From: Chromera velia | Taxonomy: Eukaryota > Sar > Chromeraceae | Assembly: GCA_018398765.1 (NCBI GenBank) | Contig: JAHBMJ010000792.1 | Coordinates: 3,272 to 40,930 of the forward strand | DNA: 37,659 nucleotides | Direction of reading: 5' to 3' | Shown here: piece by piece, positions 10,723 through 20,605 of the stretch | Position numbering within the stretch: the stretch's first letter is position 1 | Layout: each line of letters opens with the position of its first letter | Program-made: the position numbers and the translations under genes | The notes under the pieces: generated by a model | Databases searched by the model: none | Told to the model about the DNA's origin: nothing | Seen by the model: only the letters and a program-made list of their open reading frames with translations

Positions 10723-11190
10723 TCAGTGGGATGGAGAGTTTGGGTCTTTGTGGGATAAGGCGTGTTGGAATCATTCCAGCAGGAAGAGCTTTCCCCACGG
10801 GTACCGCATAGGGCAGTGCCTGAAATGCAACCGTCCAGAGAGACATGCAGAGTGGGGGGGCCATGGGGCCTGTCCTTGGATTGAATTTTGGAAGAAGGAC
10901 GGCTGCCTAGTGTGCAAAACGATAGGCCATGCTCCCAACAACTGCTCTGATGAGAACGCGAAGAAGCAATGGATGATGAAGCAGATGGACAAGACCGGGC
11001 AGGACAGGGGCGGGTCCAGAGGCCGTCCTAGAGGTCTTCCGGGAGGAGGAGACCGTGGTGAAGGCTCCGGAGATCGTCGAGGTTCTCCCTATCCTGGTCG
11101 TGGGGGCGGCACAGGGGGGAGGGGAGGCGGTAGGGGTCGCGGCCGTGGTGGGCGCACCCTTTTTCCCGGCAGGTTCAACAACGAGAACTA
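10679..11190 (+). pseudogene. zinc-knuckle ORF in the +1 frame, start of pol
   Basis: This frame is open from 10679, overlaps the end of gag by 44 bases in the +1 frame, and runs to TAA at 11189-11191. It encodes a canonical CX2CX4HX4C knuckle (CLVCKTIGHAPNNC, about 10903-10944), preceded by a variant knuckle starting CLKC with spacing that differs from the standard. A Gly/Arg-rich tail with RGG-like runs follows. Retroviral-type knuckles bind the RNA genome and are usually at the end of Gag. Here they could be reached only by +1 frameshifting or because an indel has separated them. A further shift near 11190 leads into the next pol frame. Confidence 0.7.
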
Positions 11191-12803
11191 AGTCTTCGAG
11201 AAGAAGAACTCAGACTCCAGACAGGCGCAGCGGGGGCCCAGGGTAGTGTCCCTCCTGTGTCCTCGCAGAAGGTCGTTCCTGGGGGTCAGGACGATGATAA
11301 TATTGTTGTAGTAACGGGTGGCATCTCACATGGGAAGGAGGATTCGTTCAACCTGACCATCCACGTGTCCAAGGGTGAAGAGATGATCCCTCATAAGAAG
11401 GGGTCTCTCGATAAAGTCCGCTTTGCCGACCAGCTTGGCCTCCCTTTGTACTATAAGCCGGGAGCCAAGTACTCACCCAACTACGATACAACGACTTTCC
11501 CTGTATAGCATGAGGGGGCTATAGAGTGCCTCTTTGTATGGGATCCTGTTGGGTCGCACATAGGGGTCGATGTATGGAGAGAAGGAGTCCGTAAAGCCTG
11601 GTAAACGCTCTTGTCCGATGAGCCTGAACGGACAGGCTTAGAACAAATGGGGTAGGCTCTCTTCCCGGCAGGCTTAGAGACTTGCATGATGGTCATGAAA
11701 GCCTTCCAGTCTGAGTTCACCGTGGAAGGAGTCAAGCACATTAAGAACATGATGGAGGAGCACGATCCCCATCTCCCTGAGCTCATCTCTCGCATACGGG
11801 GACCGGAAGACGAGACCACCATGGGTGCGGTGCCCTCTAGTGCAAAGTCTGCTGTCTACACTGTTGGCTAGTGTGAGATGGAGCTGATGAACGACCTGAG
11901 CAGGACCCGGCATCGGGCTGGGTTTCTAGAGAATTCTTAAGTTCGAGGTCTACAAGGTTTCGGGAAATTCGAGATCCCTAAACCCCGAGCTCGTCAAGTA
12001 CAGAGTCATCAAGATGACAAGGTCCATATTAACTCCTGTATGTTCGGGAACCTCATCTCTTGGAGAAAGGTGAGGGGTCTTATACGTGCCTTTGTGGGGC
12101 CGGATATCCTGGACTGGACGGGTTTGTTTTTGGGGGGCATTGGGGAGGAGGGAGATCGGCCTCCAGACGGGGGGCTGCCCAGGAGGTCGAGGCACTGGCA
12201 CTATGAGCATCTTGTCTTAGGATAAGATTTTATTGAGTGGAAGGTGTATTTGGAGATGCCCCTCCAGTCATGGGGACTGGGGAATGAAGTGGTGTTCTCC
12301 TGTCCTGCAGTTCTTGGCATCTGGTTTGGGACTCATGACCCCTCCGGCGCTCCTAAGAACATTGTCGTCCCCTGCTCCCTCCACACGGTCGATCAGCCGA
12401 ACCTCCCTGACGTGCTGATTTGCAATGCTCGTGGTGCAGGTCTCTTTATCCCTCGTTTAGCGACAAAGGATGTTCTTCCCGCGTACCGTGCATGGGCAAA
12501 GAGAACAAAGGAAGAGAGACAGATCTCACATGGGGTGAGGCTGTCTATGGACCTCATGTATTAGGAGGGGGTGCGACAGGGAATTCCGCAGGTAGATGGT
12601 GAGGTCATGAACACCCCCTTCAAGGTGGGAGCTCTGGAGGCTTGCATCATCCACAAGCCCTGGGGGGACAGGCCGGATAGGTACGGCCTCAACCACCTCC
12701 CTCAGGCAGTGTACGATCGCAACCCGCACTACAAAGCCATCCTAAACGAGTCCTTTGAGCACTTCCTTGGGGGGGGTCCCTAAGGTAGGTCCTGCGGGTA
12801 CCG
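11191..12803 (+). pseudogene. pol: pol, region between zinc knuckle and integrase (protease expected)
   Basis: A single frame runs the whole length without an indel but with stops at 11506 (TAG), 11602 (TAA), 11653 (TAG), 11869 (TAG), 11938 (TAA), 12223 (TAA), 12562 (TAG) and 12781 (TAA). The product has ordinary globular composition. An aspartic protease is expected here in copia elements. The best candidate is a DPVGSHIG segment near 11540-11566, but it lacks the normal D-S/T-G motif, so I do not claim a protease. The remaining roughly 400 residues match nothing I know. After the 12812-14037 insertion is removed, the same frame continues into the integrase. Confidence 0.5.
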
Positions 12804-13023
12804 GTTCCAGTCAGGGTTGCCAAAGTACAGTACAGTGTTTTTTGAAATTCTAGCTAAAACACAGTACGATTACGGTATAATGGCCCCCCAAAGCCATCCT
12901 AGGAAAATCTATAAAGTTTAAGATGATAATTTATACAAAAGAACATTTACAAAATTCTTTATATAGCTTCATGCAGAGACGGCCAGAGAGCGTATATGAC
13001 GGTCATGGAGGGCCCTTTGGTTC

Positions 13024-13059
<36 letters not shown>

Positions 13060-14045
13060 GTCTATCAATCGATCAGTCAGTCCTCAGTCAGTCAGTCAGC
13101 CAGTCTGAGCCACAGCGGCCTAGAAGGTGGGGCAGACGCTCCGATGGTATCGCCTCCAGTTCTTCTTCTGACAGCCAGGAGAGCAATATCGGGTGTGAAG
13201 CTAGTACGCACTCACAGGAAGGAGGGGAGGGTGAGGAGGGAGGAGGTGTGGAGAGGGGAGGGGGAGGGTTTGCCGATATATGAGGATGGGGCGGTGGTCA
13301 AGGAAGTCTCTGCTGGGTCCTGTGCAGTCGACATCGAGCGACTGGCTTCGTTTGGTCTGAAGGTGGTTGAGCCTCTGGAGTAGAAGGAGGGGGTGGAGGT
13401 GTTGGAAGGGGAGGCCTGGGGGTTTGTTTGTTTTACTTTGGTGTTCTGTATACTGCATTCTAACTCCACATAGGTTCTACTACCGTTCTAGTATGACAAA
13501 CTTAGGGGGACAAGCAGTAAAAAACATTATGCATGTCACATTACACATTGCTAAGTATTTAATTCGTGGATCAATACCTGTCGGAGTGTGTCTGGGTACA
13601 CACTCCGATTTTAGGTCTATAGACCTTGACACTCTACACAAGGTGATCACACTCCAATTTTAGGTCTTTTTAGTGATTTTTACAGGTTATAAAAAAGATG
13701 TTTTCTAACTTTTTCTGTATGCGAACAGTCTGAAAAATATACTCCGCAAAACATAGTCCAATTTTAGGTCTTCGGCCCAGAACACTCCAAGAGATACCGT
13801 CCCACGATTTAATTAAGTATTACAAGTAGTTAAAATTAGTTTCAGATGTTAAAATAGGCCTAGTAATGCCCTAAAATGCTATAAAAAAATATTTTTTTGA
13901 TTGATTGATTTTTGATTGATTGATTGATTTAATAGAGTCCAATACAGTACAGTGTTTTTTCATGAAACACCAGGAACAGTACAAAACGCTATAATCGGCT
14001 GTAATACGGCATAGTACGATATTTTTTGGCAACCCTGGTTCCAGT
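12804..14045. mobile_element. non-autonomous hAT-like DNA transposon with 8-bp target duplication
   Basis: The element is 12812-14037 (1226 bases). It begins CAGGGTTGCC and ends GGCAACCCTG, perfect 10-base inverted ends. It is flanked on both sides by GTTCCAGT (12804-12811 and 14038-14045), an exact 8-base target duplication. CAGGG ends with an 8-base duplication are the hallmark of the hAT superfamily. It carries no transposase. An 18-base subterminal repeat (TACAGTACAGTGTTTTTT) occurs at 12826 and 13943 in the same orientation. Outer parts are AT-rich with complementary ATCA and TGAT microsatellites, and the core (about 13105-13430) is GC-rich. Excision with one target copy restores one continuous pol frame, so the insertion is younger than the retrotransposon. 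Confidence 0.9.
13027..13105 (+). repeat. ATCA/GTCA microsatellite
   Basis: Runs of ATCA then GTCA inside the hAT-like element. A complementary TGAT run lies at about 13897-13930 near the other end, so the two could pair in single-stranded form. Confidence 0.85.
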
Positions 14046-15150
14046 CATTGCAAGAGGACTGGGACCGGCGGAATAAGGTGCGGCAGTTGAGGCAGCAGGT
14101 GGATCCTTACGAAAGGATTCCCAAACACCCTCTCCCTGAGGAGGAGAAGAAGAGGTCGGCCAAGAAGGACTTCAGAGCCATATCCGATGGCATTGAGGTC
14201 CCAGTGGCTGCCTATCCGATCACGTATTGGGTCGTAGGTAGATGGACTGCTACTGAGCTGGCGGACACGGACTACTGCCAGCAAGGTCCCTTTCTCTCGG
14301 TGAGAAAGTTTGACAATGGGGGCGCTGCCCACTTCAAACCATGGGATTACGGGTACGAACGGACGCACCTGACTGCCTTCTCGGTCGTGCGGGTCGACCA
14401 AAAGCGCGAGGCGATGGCGCTCCATACGCGCTACGGGCACCAGAATTTCGATGATCTCAAGGAGACTCTCTCGGCAGAGGGCACTGAGATCGATGAGGAC
14501 TGCAGAAGGTGGATTTCTATATGCCCTCTCTGTCAACTAAAGAACGCAATCACTCCGAAGATTCATAAAAAGAGTGAGAAGATGTCTACCGATTGGAGGC
14601 CGATCAAGAGAACGGTCTGGATTGTCGACATGACGACATCTGGTTCTTCAAGGACCTTCTTCAAGTTGCAAAGGCGGAGACAGAGGGCTTCGGGATGATG
14701 GTGGTTCTTTACGAGCCAGGAGCCGGGTTCTCTCTGGCACAGTGTTATCCAGCAAAGGAGAAAGATGAGGCTTCCCTCATCGATTGCGCACATTACTTTG
14801 CTCGCTGGCTGGGGCATCTGCACCTGGTGTGCATGGACGGAGAGAACTTCAAGGCGGGAGCGGGTGCCCCTTTTCAGTCGTAGCTCCAGAGGGACGGGTC
14901 TCCTGGACTGCACCCCATCGAGTACCGTCAGGGACCACCGTATGTGGGCAAGAGTCTGCAGGCTCTGGTTGAGCGCTGTATTTGCAGTAATCGGGAGGGA
15001 GTGGCCCTCCTCATGTTGGAACCTAACCACCAGTTTCCCCTTGCGGTGATTCATATCATGGCAATGCCATTGGGGGAACGTTGGGGGTATTCCTGTGCAT
15101 TCCACAAAACGGTGGGAGGCATCCCTTTCACGGTGACTCAAACATTTCGC
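14046..15150 (+). pseudogene. pol: pol, pre-integrase zinc finger and integrase core
   Basis: Integrase inserts the cDNA into host DNA. The frame continues from before the hAT insertion. The gag-pre-integrase finger is clear: ALHTRYGH at about 14417-14440, then CPLC at 14521-14532, giving the HHCC arrangement. The core has a first catalytic Asp region (WIVDM near 14618), a second in MDGEN (14834-14848), and a Glu in LVER (14971-14973), matching the D, D, E layout of copia integrases. One base is missing near 14631, exactly at the first Asp, which shifts the frame. TAG at 14881 is a further break. Another frame change falls between about 15080 and 15160. The protein cannot be made intact. Confidence 0.8.
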
Positions 15151-17230
15151 AGAGCGCCTCCAGGATGGAGGGTGGAAGATACTACGGTGGTGATACACTG
15201 TCTATGCCCTCTCTGGGAACAGAGCTGCGTGGAGTCATTGTGCAGTTTATGGCTCCGCTCAGGCACGATGTTGTCGCTGTGCTGCACAGGCATAAGGAGA
15301 AAAACGTTTAAGGGGAACGTTTTACCGTGCTACAGGTTCACCCTGAACATCTGCAGACGGTTCCGGACAACATCCGTCTCTGGGAAGGCCTTCGGTTCGA
15401 TTAGGAAGGAACTATCCTCCTGGCTCCGGCGGGCGGAGAACAGGAGAACCCTCGACTGTGGAGGACTTCTGCTTAGCAGGAGGGGGGAACAGGGGTCCAC
15501 TACCGCAGGCGGACAGGGAGAAGTGATCTCGGGCATAGGGGATTCCCTCTCGTCCTTCCAGGAACGTCTCCTGTGGGTCGATATGAGGGGATGCAGAGAG
15601 GAACATAGTGGCCGGCAAGGAAATTTTCGTTCCAGCTGGCTGATGAGGGGGAAGGAGTCGTGGGCCTGCGGGAAGCCCCTCGACTGACGTACCTTTATGA
15701 GGGCTATCAGGAGATTTCAAGCACGGAGGCGCAGGCGTTGTCTTTATCGTCGTTTTCCTCTACCCTTCCCTCTGCTGTGCCTCGGAGTCCCTCCCTCCCT
15801 CTTATAGTTCCTGCAGAGCCCCCTGCTGAGCCTCCCTCCCTCCCACCCACTGCTCCTACAGAGCCCTCTGCCTCCTCCCCTGCTCAGGCAGAGGCCTCGA
15901 TATGACAAGCGGCAGCGGCAGGAGCCTGTCCCAGGTCTCCGTTTTCTGCTGTGTCCGACTGAGCATCCGTCAACTCTGGGGAGTCGCCTCTGCCGGATTT
16001 TTTTGTCCCGTTCGGCTCCTCTATGCGGGGAACAATTCTGGATCCTTCGGGCCCTGGGGTGCAGCGCATGCCTGGTACCGTGCATAAGCACACGAGAGCT
16101 CCTTTGCGGGGAAGGAAGGTGAAGGATCCAGGCCCAGTCTTTTTCGATAAGCTGGGGAACCGTCTCCTCGAGGCCGACAGGGAGCCCCTTGGGTACCAGT
16201 GGCAGGTGGAGCTTCCTGTGTTCATGATGTACCGCTGGGGGATATATGACGCTTAGATTCATCGGTTCTTGCTCATGGCATTGCTCCACCCAGACTTGGG
16301 GGAGATTACTCAAGGAGAGGTCCTCGACACCCTCAAGAACTATCTGGCTCCCAGACTGACGACAGGAGTCAGAGGGGACTCATGGAGAAGTGGGAGTGCT
16401 ACAAGGACGCAGGAGGAGATCCAGGAAGCATGCGGGGTATTCCCTGGAGACATGGGTTTCGACCTTGAGGAGGTCAGCCTCAAGAAGATCATATCATAGA
16501 ACCAGGGCGTCTACCTCCACTCACCTCCTCAACCCCGTCGGATCGAGATCCTAGAGGGCTGGACCACTTCGATGAGTCTCCGAGTCTTCATTGCTCCCGC
16601 TGCAGCTGGGGGAAAGCGTAGGGGGCGATACTACATGCACAAGGCGGTCAAGTACATGGACAGGCCCAAGCAGGAGTAGATCCAGGCCGACAAAGAGTCA
16701 AGGGAGATAGATGGGCTGTCTCAAATTGATCCCCCGGGAGCCGAGTATGCCTACTGGACCCCTTTGGAGCGGAAATTCTGGATAGTCGGGCTGTCCATGG
16801 CTGTCGGCTTTCCCAAGAGGTACTACGGGTACAAGCGGATCGATTTCCAGTCCTATGTGCTTCCGTGCAGCTACAACCCGGATCTGGTCACTGCAAGCAT
16901 CCGGGTGTACATGGAAAGAGGAGATCGACTGATGAAACACTTTTAGGACGTGTTCCGGGGGACAGAGAGCAATGAAGATGAGAAGGCGTGGTGCCTCGTA
17001 TATAAGAAGTGCTACCAGGTCAGGTGCATGTTCTACAGGTCGAACCGTCGAAGCACCATGACGACCGCTCGCGCCCCATCGTATTCGAGAGAGAAGACCC
17101 CACGGTGGAGGTCGTCCCTCCTAAGGACCCCAGAGACAGACTCGACAAGAACGAGGTCAGCTGCGGGGACCAAGCTTGGGAGGCGCTCTCGGATATGTTA
17201 GTTGTTGAGCCGAGATTTCTTTTGCTGTGA
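15151..17230 (+). pseudogene. pol: pol, long unrecognised region after the integrase
   Basis: Coding-like sequence of about 690 codons follows the integrase. Stops are at 15309 (TAA), 15402, 15474 and 15606 (TAG), 15903 and 15960 (TGA), and 16254, 16497, 16677 and 16944 (TAG), with one frame change near 17030, ending at TGA 17228-17230. The part at 15740-15900 is a Pro/Ala/Ser linker with short repeats (EPPAEPPSLPP type). From about 16020 to 17040 the product looks globular, rich in Tyr, Trp, Phe and Lys/Arg, for instance [16 protein letters not shown] near 16823-16870. I match it to no family. Copia polyproteins normally have a linker of only 200-300 residues here. Confidence 0.45.
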
Positions 17231-17735
17231 CGCTCTATAGGCCGTGTGCATGTTGTAGCGCCCTATTAGCTGTGCATGATATCTGAACAGTTCCACGCGT
17301 GGCTCCCGTCCATCTGTTATAGTATTGGTGTGCATGCATGCGTTCGCGTATTTCCGGACATACCATAGCCTTGAGAATGTTCATGCATCGTATCACGCAT
17401 GCGTGAAGCAACAGTGTAACAATGCCGTCTCATCGTATTCAATTTCCGTTCTCGTTGTATGCAATACAGAATCGAATTTGTATATTCAATTGAATCGATC
17501 AATCGACTGACAGAATCGATTTACAATTTAAGCACGCGCATCCAAATCAATTTAGCCAATCGATTTGATAGACTTGTATGACTTGCAAGTGTCTGTACGT
17601 TTGCATATATACTATCAGACCTTCTGAATATCTTGTCAACAATTGATAGTCACTGCACAATAGTCTTTAGTTAACATATCGGTAGGTAAGACAGGCAGAG
17701 AGAGAAAGGAAAGGGAAGGGTCTCCTCGCTCTCAG
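17231..17735. other. AT-rich noncoding spacer inside pol
   Basis: About 505 bases, poorer in G and C than the flanks, with no frame that continues either neighbour. It has many ATCGAT- and CAATCGATT-like words (17473-17570) and ends in a pyrimidine-rich run and CTCAG just before ATG 17736. It could be an unrecognised small insertion, an intron-like or promoter spacer between two pol ORFs, or diverged sequence. No inverted ends or target duplication were seen. Confidence 0.4.
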
Positions 17736-19435
17736 ATGTCGTGTGCAGAGAATGAGGAGACGGAGGAAAATACCTTCGCTTCTGAGTCTCTGCTGTGGGG
17801 TAGATCAAGCAGGTCTGACAGAGACAACGGGAATGATGGGGGAGATCCTCTTAATGGAGGTGAAGGCCACGGAGGCCTTCCCCCGGACAATTCTTCATAC
17901 GACCCACCTTCAGGGGAATATTCTGGAGGAGACTGGAGCAGGGGAACTGATGATGAGGGTGGCGGAGATGGTGGGGGGGATTTGCCTCCCGGATCTGCTC
18001 AAGCTCTACGTCAGGGCCTCTCCATAGGAGAGAAGGCCCGCCTCCGTCTATCTACTCACAGACGACCGCGGAGATCATCTGGGAGAAGGAATATCTCCGA
18101 GGATGACGGAGATGATGAAAGAGGGGCAGAGTCTTCTGCCGAGAGGGGGTGAGGGGACGAGTCGGAGCCAGAGGATAGGCCGATTGACCCTTCTGCACAC
18201 CCAGAGGGTGCAGATAGGTCCCGGTCCGCTCAAGGAACTCCCATCCGTGAGAGAAGAGTTTTAGGTCTAGCTGCGCTGGAGTTCTCCTCGTACGACCGTC
18301 AGCCGATGGAGCCTCAGGCCCACCCGGTGAAGGGGGCAGTTGTCTAAAAGGACAACCGGAGAAAGCTTGTGGCCTAGCTTGTGGCCCTCTACTCAAAGGC
18401 GTGTAGGAGCTACGGATGGGCAGACCTCGCACCCGATCTTTCGATAAGGGACCCCCTCGCTTTTAAGGTTAAGGAAATGAGGGACGGGAGAGTGAAACGG
18501 TCGTCAATCAAACACGTGTTCGACATCTAAGGAGGGAAAGTCCCTGTCGAGGCTGTGCGCATAATAGATGACCCCGTCCAGCTCCGAGAGGTTGGAGTAT
18601 AGAGACTACCGGAGGAAGAAAGGGTAGGGGGTGTAAAGGTTTCTGCGGATGCGGTGTCTACAGATCCCTCAGCATCATCGTCTTCCTCTGCTGTGCCTTC
18701 CTCTTCTGCCATTCCTGCTGTACCTCCTGTTGAAGGAGACTCACTTGTGTTCCCCGAGGCTGCTGAGTCAGACTCTCAACCTGCTGTTCCTCCGAACTCA
18801 GGTAGAGAGGAGCAAGCGGAGGATCTCGGGGGTCCTCCTACTGCTGAGGGGACAGCTAATGAAGGGAATGAGGTTAGGAGAGTTGAGCCACTGGGCCCTA
18901 TTGCGGAGAATGTAGAGACAGATGATGAGCCTCCATCTCTGGTCACGTCTACAAACGGGGACAGGTATGCCTTGGCAGCCAGCTTGACAATGTCGACGTT
19001 TAAGGCAAGCTGGCTGGGCTGCGGGAGCGACACTGTCACTGACAGCAGCTCCTTGGATGAAGAGTGGGATGTCCTGGGAGGTCAAAAACTTCCCAGGGCA
19101 GGAGAAGGACCCACTGTGAGGCAGAACCCGCTTAAGGAGGAAGTTGAGGAGATGAACAAAACTGATGAGGTTCTGCAGGGCCCGCAGTGGCAGCGGTTCA
19201 ACACCCTCTGTGCGATGGAGGTTTTGAGGGAGGAGCGAGCTAGGAGAGTGCCCGAGGTGACGGGGAGGAATTGGAACGATGACTTCCAGGAGGAAAGAGG
19301 CATTCCATCATTCGCTAGGGCGATGGCTTGGGAGTCTCAAAGGGAAAAGGGGAATCCCAGACGGGCTGGGACGCCCAGGAGCCCCACCAGGAGTAGGTGA
19401 TGCGGTCTTCCTCACCTGTCTTGCCTTTCTTCCAG
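17736..19435 (+). pseudogene. pol: pol, acidic/disordered region before reverse transcriptase
   Basis: One frame is held from ATG 17736 with stops at 18150 (TGA), 18345 (TAA), 18375 (TAG), 18528 (TAA), 18600 (TAG) and 19398 (TGA). The first 140 codons are rich in Gly, Asp, Glu and Ser; a basic, more ordered block follows (about 18270-18560), then a Ser/Ala/Pro linker (18654-18780), then a charged helical segment leading into reverse transcriptase. The TGA at 19398 lies in a possible 39-base intron (GTGATG at 19397 to CTTCCAG at 19435) that would keep the frame, but its length is a multiple of three and a simple CGA-to-TGA change is as likely. No domain recognised. Confidence 0.45.
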
Positions 19436-20605
19436 GAATCCTCGGACAGGGTTCCTGTTCACGGGTGTAGCCGTGTATGAGGAGGAGATGAGCCACTTCA
19501 AAAAGGGCTCTACCCAGCTCTCCGCAACGAAGGAGGAGATCGACTTGGGGTCTTACAAGCTCGCTGCCTTGAAGGAGTGGCTGGTGAACATTGTGGGAAA
19601 TCGAACGCTTGGGAGGAGAGTCAAAAGGAATGAAGTTCGAGCAGTCGTCGGCATGGGGTGGCGCTGCACATGGAAAGAGACGGACGATGGGGGCCGGAAG
19701 CCTAAGGCGAGGTTAAACTTTTTCACCAAGGGTTTCCTTGACGGCCGGCTCGTTAACACCTACGTCGGAACTCCTTCCATCGCGGGAATCAACACTGTCT
19801 GTCTTTTCATTATCATACAGTGTCCACGGGTATGGAGATGGGAGTGGCGGATGTCACCGCTGTTTTCTTGACCTCCAAGGACCATAACGCTAAACGGGTT
19901 AGCGCGACACTGCTCTCTGTGCTGCCTCGAGTTCTTGAGAAGAACTCCTTCAAGGATATCCTTGACAACAAGTACGAGGAGCTGAAAAGGATGACGGCTG
20001 AGTACGAGCCTGGGGGCACGTATTTAGTAGAGATAGGCCTCTACGGGTTGCCCTGTGCGGCCCAGCTTTTCGATCATAAGTTGGAGGGTGTGTGTAAGGA
20101 GTTGGGGTTCAAGCGGGTGGACACAGCCATCGCAGTCAAGGCTCCCCCTGAGGGAGGGAGAGCCCAAGCTATCATCATGAATTGGATAGATGATTTGCTG
20201 ACTGGAGCCCCTCCGAAGGAGCACAAAGTCCTTTAGGAGACCCTCAACAAGAGGTTGGGCTTTGGGTCCGTATGTGTGATTGGGGAGGGATCCGAGAGGA
20301 AGTTTTCTGAAGTGAACATCTCCAGAGTCTCCACGGGGGAGATCCACCTCTCCCAGGTCTCATACCTCAAGAACACAGACATCGCTCCTCTCTGGGAGAT
20401 TTTGAAGGAGAAGTGTTCGAGCAAGCCCTGGAAGGGTTTGGACGGCAAAAGTGCTGAGCCCTCCACCGAGGAGGAGGTCGACAACCAGTACGAGAAACCC
20501 ATCCGTGCTAGGGTCGGGACTCTGCAGTGGAGGGTGAGGATGAATCCGCTCCGTACGGTGTGGGGCCACATGGTAGCACAGTCAATTTTGAAGCCCTCCA
20601 GACAC
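19436..20605 (+). pseudogene. pol: pol, reverse transcriptase (copia type)
   Basis: Reverse transcriptase copies the element RNA into DNA. Family landmarks appear in order: a WRCTWKETDDGGRKPKARLN segment (about 19660-19720) matching the W-K-D-G-K-A-R-L block; ADVTAVFL at about 19844-19867 with the first catalytic Asp; LYGLPCAAQLFD near 20040-20075 matching the YGLKQAPR block; and NWIDDLL at 20180-20200, the YVDD box with Trp for Tyr. The downstream connection region follows (HLSQVSYL near 20347, then a GTLQW block near 20518). A frame change lies at about 19800-19825 and a TAG at 20234-20236. The segment is interrupted at 20605 by a TIR element, after which RNase H resumes. Confidence 0.8.

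Noticed and set aside
19397..19435. A 39-base intron in the pol frame
   Set aside because: Splice-like ends keep the frame, but the length is a multiple of three and one CGA-to-TGA change explains the stop equally well. Kept only as a remark.
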